NCBI GenBank assembly: GCA_964016985.1
Contig: OZ024825.1
Coordinates: forward strand, 7,501 to 71,500
From: Anodontia alba
Taxonomy: Eukaryota > Mollusca > Bivalvia > Lucinida > Lucinidae
DNA length: 64,000 nt
Direction of reading: 5' to 3'
The notes under the pieces are model-generated. The model worked only from the letters and a program-made list of their open reading frames with translations. It made no database searches and was not told the origin of the DNA. The translations under genes were made by a program, and so were the position numbers. Numbering within the stretch: the first letter of the stretch is position 1; each line of letters starts with the position of its first letter. Of the stretch, positions 1 to 13,100 are shown in pieces.

Positions 1-2050
1 GGCCCACTATCATTTATATTGTAAGTAGTCGGATAGGCAGGTAGAAGCTAACCTCTTACCCTAACCCAAAGCACCAATCAGACTTCGCAGATGTGCAGGT
101 CTATGAGGAGATGGGTAGGCATTGATCAGAGGCCTATAGAGTACCATATTTACTGTAATAGATGCACTTGGTAGACGTCTGATCAGGGTACTGTTAGGGT
201 AAGGGTTCAGATATCTCAAAATGCCAATTTTTGAAACCCTGGGAGGGGAGGGCACCACTTTGAGTTATAAGTGTAGACCCTGATGAGACACTGGTTGAGT
301 AGCATTTATATTCTAAGTATTCGGATAGGCAGGCAGGGGCTATAAACATAGACCCTGATCAGACACCGGTTGAGCATCCTTTATATTCTAAGTATTCGAA
401 CAGGCAGGCAGGGGCTATGAGCATAGACCCTGATCGGAGACCGGCTGAGTATCATTTATATTCTAAGTATGCGGAGAGGCAGGTAGGAGGTATAAGCGTA
501 GACCCTGATCGGACACCAGCTGAGTATCATTTATATCCTAAGTATTCGGACAGGCATGCAGAAGTGTAGACCCTGATCGGACTCCGGCTATAAACATAGA
601 CCCTGATCAGACACCGGTTGAGCATCCTTTATATTCTAAGTATGCGGACAGGCATGCAGGGGCTATAAGTGTAGACCCTGATCGGACACCGGCTGAGTAT
701 CATTTATATTCTAAGTATTCGGACAGGCAGGTAGGAGGTATAAGCGTAGACCCTGATTGGACACTGGCTGAGTATCATTTATATTCTAAGTATTCGGACA
801 GGCATGCAGGGGCTATAAGTGTAGACCCTGATCGGACACCGGCTGAGTATCATTTATATTCTAAGTATTTGGACAGGCAGGTAGGAGCCTTAACCATAGA
901 CCCCGATCAGATACCAACAGACCACATTTCATTAAGTATTCAACCAGGCAGGCACAAGCTAGCAGAATAGACTCTGGTCAGACACCGACCAAGTACCCTG
1001 TTTGTTCTAAGTTAGTGGACAGGCAGGTATGAGCTAACATCGTAGACCCTGACTGGGCCCCAACCCAGTACCCTATATAATATAAGTAGCTAACAGAATA
1101 CCAAGCACCCTATTTGCTCTTAGTAGTTGGACAGGCAGGTAAAATTTTACAGTATAGACCCTGTTCAGACACTGATGGAGTACAATATATAGTCTATGCG
1201 GACAGGCAGGTAGGAGGTATGTGTAGACCCTGATCGGACACCGGCCCAGTATCATTTATATCCTAAGTATTCGGACAGGCACGCAGAAGTGTATACCCAG
1301 ATCGGACTCCGGCTATAAACATAGACCCTGATCAGACACTGGTTGAGCATGCTTTATATTCTTAGTATGCGGACAGGCAGGCAGGGTCTATAAGCATAGA
1401 CCCTGATCGGACACCAGCCCAGTATCATTTATATCCTAAGTATTCGGACAGGCATGCAGAAGTGTAGACCCTGATCGGACTCCGGCTATAAACATAGACC
1501 CTGATCAGACACCGGTTGAGCATCCTTTATATTCTAAGTATGCGGACAGGCATGCAGGGGCTATAAGTGTAGACCCTGATCGGACACCGGCTGAGTATCA
1601 TTTATATCCTAAGTATTCGAACAGGCAGGCAGGGTCTATAAGCGTAGACCCTGATCGGACACCGGCTGAGTATCATTTATATTCTAAGTATTTGGACAGG
1701 CAGGTAGGAGCCTTAAGCATAGACCCCGATCAGATACCAGCAGACCACATTTCATTAAGTATTCAACCAGGCAGGCACAAGCTAGCAGAATAGACTCTGA
1801 TCAGACACCGACCAAGTACCCTGTTTGTTCTAAGTTGTTGGACAGGCAGGTATGAGCTAACAGTGTAGACCCTGACTGGACCCCAACCCAGTACCTTATA
1901 TAATATAAGTAGCTAACAGAATACCAAGCACCCTATTTGCTCTCAGTAGTTGGACAGGCAGGTAAAATCTAACAGTATAGACCCTGTTCAGACGCTGATG
2001 GAGTACAATATATAGTCTAAGTATGCCGACAGGCAGGCACGATGTTACAG
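1..2050 (+). repeat. A1: ~75-bp tandem satellite
   Basis: The unit reads roughly 'gtagaccctgatcggacacc', then 'ggctgagtatcatttatatt', then 'ctaagtattcggacaggcag', and repeats about every 75 bases. A longer period is superimposed: the segment with 'accacatttcattaagtatt' near 905-1010 recurs near 1735-1840, giving a higher-order unit of about 825 bases. Confidence 0.88.
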
Positions 2051-2690
2051 CGTAGATTCTGGTCATACACCGAAGAAAGCGGCATCTGATCTGGACTTAC
2101 ACAGTTTGCATTAAGTACACAATTTTATTTCTAAGTATTCGGACAGGCAGAAAGCAGCATCTGATCCGGGCTAACACTGTTTGCATTAAGTACAAAGCTT
2201 TTACTCCAAGTATTTGGACAGGCAAGACCATGCTAAAATGAAGACCCTGATCAGACTCCGATTAAGTATTCGAACAGGCAGGCACCATCTAACAGACCCT
2301 GATCAGACTGCGACGGGGTATGATATATATATACTTTAAGTATTCGGACAGGCAGGTACCATCTCTAAGTAACAGTGTAGACCCTGATCGGACTCCGGTG
2401 TGATATGATATATACTTTAAGTATTCAGACAGGCAGCCCCCATCTCTAAGTAACAGTGTAGACCCTGATCAGACTCCGACTGAGTACGATATATACTTTA
2501 AGTATTCGGGCAGGCAGGCACCGTCTCTAAGTATAGACCCTGATCGGACTCCGATGGGATACGATATATATTTTAAGTATTCGGACAGGCAGGCACTACC
2601 TCTAAGTAACAGTGTAGACCCTGATCGGACTCAGACAGGGTACTGTATATACTTGAGCATTAGCTTACGTAGCTTAGTACTAACCCTAAG
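2050..2690 (+). repeat. A2: diverged A satellite (variant ~75-bp units)
   Basis: These transitional units keep 'gtagaccctgatcggactcc' and 'tttaagtattcggacaggca' but carry 'gatatatactttaag' in place of the A1 spacer. The first hairpin-type fragment ('aaagcggcatctgat') appears at about 2075. No coding signal is seen. Confidence 0.75.
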
Positions 2691-4340
2691 GCAGTCACCG
2701 TATAAGGCTATGGGACTGCGGAAGAGATACTTGATGTAAAATAACAAACCAGACTGCGGTTCAGTATGTACAGCAATATTAGGATATCGGACTGCGGTAG
2801 AAATACTTGATGGAAAATATCAAAGCTGACTGCGGTTTAGTATGTACAGCAATATTAGGCTATGTGACTTTGGTAGAGATACATGATGGGAAACAACAAA
2901 CTGGACTGCGGTTCAGTATGTACAGAAATATTAGCATATCAGACTGCAGTAGAAATACTTGATGGAAAATATCAAAGCTGACTGCGGTTTAGTATGTACA
3001 GCAATATTAGGCTATGGGACTGCGGAAGAGATACTTGATGGAAAATAACAAACCAGACTGCGGTTCAGTATGTACAGCAATATTAGGATATCAGACTGCG
3101 GTAGAAATCCTTGATGGAAAATATCAAAGCTGACAGCGGTTTAGTATGTACAGCAATATTAGGCTATGGGACTGTGGTAGAGATACATGATGGGAAATAA
3201 CAAACCGGACTGCGATTCAGTATGTACAGCAATATTAGGATATCAGACTGCGGTAGAAATACTTGATGGAAAATATCAAAGCTGACTACGGTTTAGTATG
3301 TACAGCAATATTAGGCTATGGGACTTTGGTAGAGATACATGATGGGAAATAACAAACTGGACTGTGGTTCAGTATGTACAGAAATATCAGCATATCAGAC
3401 TGCGGTAGAAATACTGGCAAATATCAAAGCTGACTGCGGTTTAGTTTGTACAGCAATATTAGGCTATGAGACTGTGGTAGAGATACATGATGGGAAAATA
3501 ACAAACTGGTCTGCGGTTCAGTATGTACAGCAATATTAGGATATGGGACTGCAGTAGAAATTTTTCATGGAAAATATCAAAGCAGACTGGTGTTTAGTAT
3601 GTACAGCAATATTATGCTATGGGACTGTGGTAGAGATACATGATGGGAAATAACAAACCGGACTGCGGTTCAGTATGTATTGCAATATTAGGATATGAGA
3701 CTGCGGTAGAAATTCTTCATGGAAAATATCAAAGCGGACTGCGGTTCAGTATGTACACCAATATTAGGATACCAGACTGGGGTAAAAATACTTGATGAAA
3801 AATATCAAAGCAGACTGCGGTTCACTGTGTACAGCAATTTTAGTGTAGAGGACTGGTACTATGGGGACTGTGGTAGAGATACTTGAAGAAAAATATCTGA
3901 CTGAGATAAGGTTCAGAATGTAGCAATATTAGAATAGTGGACTGGGGTAGAGATGCTTGATAGAAGACATCAAAGCGGACTGCAGTTGGGTATGTACAGC
4001 AATATTAGGATAGGGGACTGTGGTTGAAAAAATTGAAGGAAAATATCAAAGCCGTAGAAATAATTGAAGGAAAATATCAAAATGGACTGCAGTTCAGTCT
4101 GTACAGCAATATTAGGATAGTGGACTGCGATAGAGATACTTGATGGAAAACATCAAAGCGGACTACAATTGAGTATGTACAGCAATATTGATGGAAAATA
4201 GCAAACTGGACTGCAGATCAGTATGTACAGCAATATTAGGATATGGGACTCCGGTAGAAACACTTGATGGAAAATATCAAAGCGGACTGCTGTTAAGTAG
4301 CTACAGCAATATTAGGCTATGGGACTGCGGTAGAGATACT
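2690..4340 (+). repeat. A3: 76-bp tandem satellite
   Basis: The unit is about 76 bases ('gactgcggttcagtatgtac', 'agcaatattaggatat', 'ggactgcggtagaaatactt', 'gatggaaaatatcaaagc'). The start of one unit at 2753 and the next at 2829 gives the period directly. Units become more divergent after about 3850. The sequence is unlike A1 and A4, so this is a separate satellite embedded in the block. Confidence 0.88.
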
Positions 4341-6695
4341 TGATGCTTAAACGGGCAGGCATGAGCTAAGAGTGTAGACCCTGATCAGACGCCACAGAAA
4401 GCGGCGTCCGATGTAGACTTACTCCGGTAGAAACACTTGATGGAAAATATCAAAGCGGACTGCTGTTAAGTAGCTACAGCAATATAAGGCAACGGGACTG
4501 TGGTAGAGATACTTGATGCTTAAACAAGCAGGCACGAGCTACCAGTGTAGACACTGATCAGACGCTAAAGAAAGCGGCGTCCGATGTAGACTTAAACTGT
4601 TTGCATGAAGTACAGATTTTTACTCCAAGTATTTAGACAGTCAAGCACGAGCTAACAGTGTAGACCCTGATCAGACGCCACAGAAAGCGGCGTCCGATGT
4701 AGACTTATTCCGGTAGAAACACTTGATGGAAAATATCTAAGCGGTCTGCTGTTAAGTAGCTACAGCAATATTAGACAATGCGACTGTGGTAGAGATACTT
4801 GATGCTTAAACAAGCAGGCACGAGATACCAGTGTAGACCCTGATCAGACGCTACAGAAAGAGGCGTCCGATGTAGACTTAAACTGTTTGCATGAAGTACA
4901 GATTTTTACTCCAAGTATTTAGACAGTCAAGCACGAGCTAACAGTATAGACCCTGATCAGACGCCACAGAACGCGACGTCCTAACTGGGAATACACTGTT
5001 TGAGTACCATATTTAATGTAAGTATTCAAAAAGGCAGACATAAGCTATTGGTGTAGCCCTGATCGAACGCCGCAGAAAAACGGCGTCTTATCTGGACTTA
5101 CGCTGTTTGCATTAAGTACAGGATTTTTACTCTAAAGTATTTGGGCAGGCGAGCATAAGCTAGCAATGTAGACCCTGATCAGAACTTGACCGAGCACCAT
5201 ATTTGTTCTATTCGCACAGCCAGGTGCGAGCTAACAGCGTGTACCCTGATCGGACTGTTGAGTACCATATTGTATGTAAGTATTCAAAAAGGCAGGCACA
5301 AGCTAACACTGTAGACCCTGATCAGACGCCGCAGAAAGCGGCGTCCGATGTAGACTTAAACTGTTTGCATGAAGTACAGATTTTTTACTTCAAGTATTTA
5401 GACAGTCAAGCACGAGCTAAGAGGATAGACCTGATCAGATGCAACAGAATGCGACGTCCTAACTGGGCTTACACTGTTTGCAAAAAGTACATGTACATGA
5501 TTTCTTTCTCCAAGTATTTGGACAGGCACCTGATCAGTGAAGACCGTCGACTGAGTACGATATATAATCTAAGAACAGGCAGTTGCGAGCTAACAGTGTT
5601 GACCCTGATTAGACGCTTTTTGCTCTATGTAAGTGGAAGGAAGGCATAAGCTAACAGTGTAGACCCTGATCAGACGGTGACGGAGTACGATATATACTCC
5701 AAGTATTCGGACTAGCAGCACGAGCTAACAGTGTAGACCTGTTCAGACGCCGCAGAAAAAAGGCGTCTTATCTGGACACGCTGTTTGCATTAAGTACAGG
5801 ATTTTTATTCCAACTATGTGGGCAGGCGAGCACAAGCTATCAATGTAGACCCTGATCAGAAGCTGACCGAGTACCATATTTGTTCTAAGTATTCGGACAG
5901 CCAGGTGCGAGCTAACAGCGTATATCCTGATCGGACTCCTGTTGAGTACCGTATTTAATTTAAGTATTCAAACAGACAAGGCACGAGCGAACAGTGTAGA
6001 CCTTGATCAGACGCCGTAAAAAGCGGCGTCCGATGTGGATTTAAACTGTTTGCATGAAGAACAGATTTTTTGCTCTAAGTATTTGGACAGGCAAGCACGA
6101 CGTAACAGTATAGACCCCGATCAGACGCCACAGGAAGTGACGTCTTAACTGTTTGCATAAAGTACATGAGTTTTACTCTAAGTATTTGGACAAGCAAGCA
6201 CATGCTAACAGTGAAGACCATGATCAGACGTCGACTGAGTACGATATATCCTCTAAGGACAGGCAGTTGCGAGCTATCAGTGTTGAATCTGATAAGACTC
6301 CAACCGTGTACCCTATTTGCTCTAAGTAGGTGGAAGGAAGGCATAAGCTAACAGTGTAGACCCTGATCAGACGGTGACGGAGTACAATATATACTCTAAG
6401 TATTCGGACTGGCAAGCACGAGCTAACAGTGTAGTTCTGAATAGACGTCGCGGAAAAACGGCGTCTTATTAGACTTACGCTGTTTGCATTAAGTACAGGA
6501 TTTTTACTCTAAGAATTTGGGCAGGCGAGCAGAAGCTAACAATGCAGACCCTGATCGGACATCAATTGAGTACGATATATACTCTAAGGATAGGCATATC
6601 AAGTTGACTATGTTGATCCTGATCAACTGTGTAACTTATTTGCCTTAAGTAGGTGGACAGGCATGCATAAGCTAATAGTGTAGATCCTGATCAGA

Positions 6696-6835
6696 CTTGC
6701 TGTCAGCGATGTCATCAGAAATACCGACAGCGATATAAATGGATAATATCTCTGACGTTGAAAATATGTATTTACTACGAATCAGTATTTTTTCCCTTGC
6801 TAAGTGATCTCCCTTGATTAAAGTAGGTTCAAATA
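6696..6835 (+). repeat. A5 interspersed repeat, copy 1
   Basis: This element is about 140 bases long: 'cttgctgtcagcgatgtcat', 'accgacagcgatataaat', 'gataatatct', ending in 'aagtgatctcccttgattaa'. It recurs at 8276, 9130 and 9434 here and at four positions in the second A block, always joined to A4 repeats. Confidence 0.8.
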
Positions 6836-8275
6836 GTGTAGACCCTGATCAGAGGCCGAAGAAAGCGGCATCCGATGTGGACTTAAACTGTTTGCATGAA
6901 GTACAGATTTCTTTTACTCCAAGTATTTGGACAGGCAAGCACGAGCTAACAGTATAGACCCTGATCAGACGCCATAGAAAGCGACGTCTTAACTGGACTT
7001 ACACTGTTTGCATAAAGTATATGATGTTTACTCTAAGTATTTGGACAGGGTTAGGCTAGCAGTGAAGATCCTTATCAGACGTCGACTGAGTACGATATAT
7101 CCTCTGAGGACAGGCAGTTGCGAGCTAACAGTGCTGACCCTGGTAAGACTCCAGCCATGTACCCTATTTGCTCTAAGTAGATGGAAGGAAGGCATAAGCT
7201 AACAGTATAGACACTGATCAGACGGTGACGGAGCACGATATATACTCTAAGTATTCGGACTGGCAAGCACGAGCTAACTGTGTTGTCCTAATCAGACGCC
7301 GCGAAAAAAAAGCGTCTTATCTGGACAGGCAAGCACATGCTAACAGTGAAGATCCTGATCAGACGTCGACTGAGTACGATATATCCTCTAAGAACAGGCA
7401 GTTGCGAGCTATTAGTGTTGATCCTGGTAAGACTCCAACCGTGTACCCTATTTGCTCTAAGTAGTTGGAAGGGTTAGGTGCATAAGCTAACAGTGTAGAC
7501 CCTGATCAGACGGTGACGGAGTGCGATATATACTCTAAGTATTCGGACTGGCAAGCACGAGCTAACAGTGTAGTCCTGACCAGACGCCGCGGAAAAACGG
7601 CGTCTTATTGGACTTACGCTGTTTGCGTTAAGTACAGGATTTTTACTCCCAAGTATTTGGACAGGCAAGTACGAGCTAAGAGTATAGACCCTGATCAGAC
7701 GCCACAGAAAGCGACGTCTTAACTGGACTTATACTGTTTGCATAAAGTACATGATTTTTACTCTAAGTATTTGGACAGGCAAGCACATGCTTACAGTGAA
7801 GATCCTGATCAGACGTCGACTGAGTTCGATATATATTCTAAGGAGTGGCAGTTGCGAGCTATCATTGTTGACCCTGATAAAACTCCGACCGTGTACCTTT
7901 TTTGTTCTAAGTAGGTGGAAGGAAGGCATAAGCTAACAGTGTAGACCCTGATCAGACGGTGACGGAGTACGATATATACTCTTAGTATTCGCCCTGGCAA
8001 GCATAAGCTAACAGTGTAGTCCTGAACAGACGCCGCGATAAAACGGCCTCTTATCTGGACTTATGCTGTTTGCATTAAGTAGAGGATTTTTACTCTAAGA
8101 ATTTGGGCAGGTGATCACAAGCTAACAATGTAGACCCTGATCAGACGTCAATTGAGTACTATATTTACCCTAAGGATAGGCATATCAAGCTGACAGGGTT
8201 GACCCTGATCAACCGTGTAACTTATTTGTTCTAAGCAGGTGGACAGGCAGGCATAAGCTAACAGTGTAGATGCTG

Positions 8276-8425
8276 ATCAGACTTGCTGTCAGCGATGTCA
8301 GCGATGTCATCAGAAATACCGACAGCAATATAAATAGATAATATCTGTGACGTTGAAAATACGTAATTACTACGAATCAGTATTCTTTCACTTGCTAAGT
8401 GATCTCCCTTGATTAAAGTAGTTCC
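8276..8425 (+). repeat. A5 interspersed repeat, copy 2
   Basis: Same element as at 6696, with 'cagcgatgt' duplicated in tandem near its start. It is flanked by A4 repeats on both sides. Confidence 0.8.
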
Positions 8426-9129
8426 AAATACTGTAGACCCTGATCAGAGGCCGCAGAAAGCGGCGTTAAATGTGGACTTTAACTGTTTGCATGAAGAACA
8501 GATTTTTTACTCCAAGTATTTGGACAGGCAAGCACGAGCTAACAGTATAGACCCTGATCAGACGCCGTAGAAAGCGACGTCTTAACTGGACTTACACTTT
8601 GCATAAAGTACATGATTTTTACTCTAAGTATTTGGACAGGGTTAGGCTAACAGTGAAGATCCTTATCAGACGTCGACTGAGTACGATATATCCTCTGAGG
8701 ACAGGCAGTTGCGAGATAACAATGTTGACCCTGGTAAGACTCCAGCCGTGTACCCTATTTGCTCTAAGTAGATGGAAGGAAGGCATGCTAACAGTGTAGA
8801 CACTGATCAGACGGTGATGAAGTACAATATATACTCTAAGTATTCGGACTGGCAAACACGAGCTAACTGTGTTGTCCTAATCAGACGCCGCGAAAAAACG
8901 GCGTCTTATCTGGACTTACGCTGCTTGCATTAAGTACAGGATTTTTACTCTAAGTATTTGGGCAGGCGAGCACAAGCTCAAAATGTAGACCCTGATCAGA
9001 CGTCGATTGAGTACGATATATACTCTAAGGACAGGCATGTCGAGCTGACAGTGTTGACCCTGATCAACCATATAACTTATTTGCTCTAAGTAGATGGTCA
9101 GGCAGGCATAAGCAAACAGTATAGACCGC

Positions 9130-9304
9130 GACCAGACTTGCTGTCAGCGATGTCAGCGATGTCATCAGATATAACAGCGATATAAATAGATAATATCTAT
9201 GACGTTGAAAATACGTATTTACTAGGAATCAGTATTATTTCCCTTGTTAAGTGATCTCCCTTGATTAAAGTAGTAATGATAGCAATGTAAACTAATAGTG
9301 TTAT

Positions 9305-9341
<37 letters not shown>

Positions 9342-9600
9342 ATCTGATAGGTCGTAGCAAAAGAAAAATTGTTTTCCAACGGTATATAAACTTTAAAAAA
9401 CGAGCGAAAATAAGAGGGATACAAGTGATTCAAACTTGTTGTCAGCGCTGTCAGCGATGTCAGAAATACCGACAGCGATATAAATAGATAATATCTATGA
9501 CGTTTAAAATACGTATTTACTAATAATAAGTATTATTCCCCTTGTAAAATTACGTCCCTTGATAAAAGAAGTTCCAAAACAGTTACTAAAAAAAGTAACA
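9130..9600 (+). repeat. A5 repeat, copies 3 and 4, around a poly(A) tract
   Basis: Two A5 copies, at about 9130-9275 and 9434-9575, sit in direct orientation. Between them lie a run of 33 A at 9308-9340 and about 90 bases of AT-rich DNA. A poly(A) run next to a repeated unit could be the tail of a retroposed copy or a simple homopolymer expansion; the sequence does not decide. The matching place in the second A block, at 63684, has a shorter, CC-interrupted run. Confidence 0.75.
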
Positions 9601-9704
9601 ATTTCCTACACTAGGGTCGGTGAAAAGGCAACCCTCGACCAAATCACATAGAAATGTACTTCCGCTAGGGTTAGAAGAGTAGGAGTAATGGCATATCACT
9701 TACT

Positions 9705-10163
9705 CCCTAACCCTAACCCTAACCCTAACCCTAACCCTAACCCCTAACCCTAACCCTAACCCTAACCCCTAACCCTAACCCTAACCCTAACCCTAACCCT
9801 AACCCCTAACCCTAACCCTAACCCTAACCCTAACCCCTAACCCTAACCCTAACCCTAACCCTAACCCCTAACCCTAACCCTAACCCTAACCCTAACCCTA
9901 ACCCCTAACCCTAACCCTAACCCTAACCCTAACCCCTAACCCCTAACCCTAACCCTAACCCTAACCCTAACCCCTAACCCTAACCCTAACCCTAACCCTT
10001 ACCCCTAACCCTAACCCTAACCCTAACCCCTAACCCTAACCCTAACCCTAACCCTAACCCCTAACCCTAACCCTAACCCTAACCCCTAACCCTAACCCTA
10101 ACCCTAACCCCTAACCCTAACCCTAACCCTAACCCCTAACCCTAACCCTAACCCTAACCCTAA
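9705..10163 (-). repeat. ITS1: interstitial telomeric array (CCCTAA on + strand)
   Basis: About 460 bases of uninterrupted CCCTAA hexamers with regularly spaced CCCCTAA heptamers, roughly one per three to five hexamers. The G-rich TTAGGG strand is the minus strand. The array begins right after 'gcatatcacttact' and ends at 'ccctaaacgtcattgg', fused directly to the interior of a B-satellite unit. It is embedded between satellites, so it is interstitial here rather than a chromosome end. Confidence 0.97.
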
Positions 10164-13100
10164 ACGTCATTGGCAAAATGGGTTATTATACGGGGTTATG
10201 GAGAGTAATGGTTTAAGGGTTAACCTCTTTGACATAGTGGGTTACAATAGGTTAACGTTTTCCATGGAAAAGTGTTACCGAAGGTTAGGTTTAGGTGTTA
10301 ATATGGGGGTTACGGTAAGTAAAGGTTTCAGGGTTAACAGCTTACATTTGAACTTTTCATACGGGGTTACGTTGAGTAGTGGTTTAAGGGTAAACCTTTT
10401 TGACAGACTGGGTTATCATACGAAGGTTTGATGAGTGATGCTTTAATGGTTAACGTCTTACACTTGGAGTTATCAGAAGGGTGACGACGAGTAAATGTTA
10501 AATGGGTAATCTCTTTGACAAAGTGGGATACGATGGGTTAACGTTTTTAAAGAAAACCATCGAGTGGGTTACCGAGAGTTACCGTCACAGAGTTAACGTT
10601 GTGGGTTACGGTAAGTAAAATGTTAAAGGGTTAACTTCTTTGACAAACTGGATTGTTATACGGGGTTATGGTGAGTAAAGGTTTAAGGGTTATCATCTCA
10701 CATCAAGTGTTGTTACAAGGGGTTATGGTAATTAGAGATTTAAAGGAAAACATTGAGTAAAAGTTTAGTTGTTAACGTCTCATATCAGGAGTTATCAAAG
10801 GGGTTATGGTGAGTAAAGGTTTAAAGGTTAACATGTTACACTTGGAGTTATTAGACGGGATTTCCGTGAGTAATAGTTTAAGGGTCAACCTCTATGATAA
10901 AGTGGGTTACCATGGTTCAACATTTTAAAGCAAAATCATCCAGTGTGTTACCGAGAGTTATCGCCACAGGGTTAACTTTTGGGGTAAAGGTGAGTAAAGG
11001 TTAAAGGGTTAACCTATTTGACAAAATGGGTTATCATACGTGGGTTATGTCGAGTAAAGTTTATCGTCTAACACATGGATTTATTATACGGGATTACCGT
11101 GAGTAAAGGTTTTAGGGTAAACGTCATTGGCAAAATGGGTTATTATACGGGGTTATGGAGAGTAATGGTTTAAGGGTTAACCTCTTTGACATAGTGGGTT
11201 ACAATAGGTTAACGTTTTCCATGGAAAAGTGTTACCGAAGATTAGGTTTAGGTGTTAATATGGGGGTTACGGTAAGTAAAGGTTTCAGGGTTAACATCTT
11301 ACATTTGAACTTTTCATACGGGGTACGGAGAGTAATGGTTTAAGGGTTAACCTCTTTGACACAGTGGGTTACGATAGGTTAACGTTTTTCAAGGAAAAGT
11401 ATTACCGAAGGTTAGGTTTAGGGGTTAATATGGGGATTACGGTAAGTAAAGGTTTCAGGGTTAACATCTTACATTTGAACTTATCATACGGGGTTACGTT
11501 GAGTAGTGGTTTAAGGGTTAACCTTTTTGACAGACTGGATTATCATACGAAGTTTTGATGAGTGATGGTTTAAGGGTTAACGTCTTACACTTGGAGTTAT
11601 CAGAACGGGTTACGATGAGTAAATGTTTAATGGGTAATCTCTTTGACAAAGTGGGATACGATGGGTTAATTTTTTTAAAGAAAACCATCTAGTGGGTTAC
11701 CAAGAGTTACCGTCACAGAGTTAACGTTTGGGGTTACGGTACGTAAAATGTTAAAGGGTTAACTTCTTTGACAAACTGGATTGTCATACGGGGTTATGAT
11801 GAGTAAAGGTTTAAGGGTTACCATCTCACATCAAGCGTTGTTTCAAGGGGTTATGGTAATTAGAAATTTAAAGGTAAACGTTGAGTAAAAGTTTAGTTGT
11901 TAACGTCTCACATCAGGAGTTACCAAAAGGGGTTATGGTGAGTAAAGGTTTAAAGATAAACATGTTACCCTTGGAGTTATCAGACGGGATTTCCGTGAGT
12001 AATAGTTTAAGGGTCAACCTCTATGATAAAGTGGGTTACCATGGTTCAACATTTTAAAGCAAAATCATCCAGTGTGTTACCGAGAGTTATCGCCACAGGG
12101 TTAACTTTTGGGGTAAAGGTGAGTAAAGGTTAAAGGGTTAACCTATTTGACAAAATGGGTTATCATACGTGGGTTATGTCGAGTAAAGTTTATCGTCTAA
12201 CACATGGATTTATTATACGGGATTACCGTGAGTAAAGGTTTTAGGGTAAACGTCATTGGCAAAATGGGTTATTATACGGGGTTATGTAGAGTAATGGTTT
12301 AAGGGTTAACCTCTTTGACATAGTGGGTTACAATAGGTTAACGTTTTCCATGGAAAAGTGTTACCGAAGGTTAGGTTTAGGTGTTAGTATGGGGGTTACG
12401 GTAAGTAAAGGTTTCAGGGTTAACATCTTACATTTGAACTTTTCATACGGGGTTACGTTGAGTAGTGGTTTAAGGGTAAACCTTTTTGACAGACTGGGTT
12501 ATCATACGAAGGTTTGATGAGTGATGCTTTAATGGTTAACGTCTTACACTTGGAGTTATCAGAAGGGTGACGACGAGTAAATGTTAAATGGGTAATCTCT
12601 TTGACAAAGTGGGATACGATGGGTTAACGTTTTTAAAGAAAACCATCGAGTGGGTTACCGAGAGTTACCGTCACAGAGTTAACGTTGTGGGTTACGGTAA
12701 GTAAAATGTTAAAGGGTTAACTTCTTTGACAAACTGGATTGTTATACGGGGTTATGGTGAGTAAAGGTTTAAGGGTTATCATCTCACATCAAGTGTTGTT
12801 ACAAGGGGTTATGGTAATTAGAGATTTAAAGGAAAACATTGAGTAAAAGTTTAGTTGTTAACGTCTCATATCAGGAGTTATCAAAGGGGTTATGGTGAGT
12901 AAAGGTTTAAAGGTTAACATGTTACACTTGGAGTTATTAGACGGGATTTCCGTGAGTAATAGTTTAAGGGTCAACCATGATGACAAAGTGGGTTACCATG
13001 GTTTGCCATTTTAAAGCAAAATCATCCAGTGTGTTACCGAGAGTTTTCGCCACATGGTTAACTTTTGGGGTAAAGGTGAGTAAAGGTTAAAGGGTTAACC

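Larger units (their letters stand above)
4340..9130 (+). repeat. A4: hairpin-bearing repeats (GACGCCGC...GCGGCGTC)
   Basis: Irregular tandem units carry 'gtagaccctgatcagacgcc', a short A-rich loop, 'gcggcgtc', then 'gacttaaactgtttgcat' and 'ctaagtatttggacaggcaa'. The GACGCCGC/GCGGCGTC arms can fold into a stem. Many units are decayed (for example 'gacgccacagaaagcgacgt'). The core resembles the interspersed palindrome at 39424-39490, so these arrays look like tandem, diverged copies of that element. Confidence 0.82.
1..9640. repeat. A block, copy 1 (composite subtelomeric satellite block)
   Basis: This block of nested tandem repeats ends just before the telomeric array at 9705. The same series of sub-blocks recurs in the same orientation at 54249-64000: position 1 matches 54249 and position 9616 matches 64000. 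In the second copy the block starts 38 bases after a telomeric array, so position 1 here probably also lies just past one outside the window. No gene is supported inside. The many short open frames are repeat translations shared between units. Confidence 0.9.

Noticed and set aside
2690..4340. CRISPR-like array with 76-bp repeats
   Set aside because: There are no unique spacers between short palindromic repeats. The whole unit repeats, as in a satellite, and the sequence is eukaryotic.
9705..10163. True chromosome end
   Set aside because: Both sides continue into satellite DNA, so it is interstitial as assembled.
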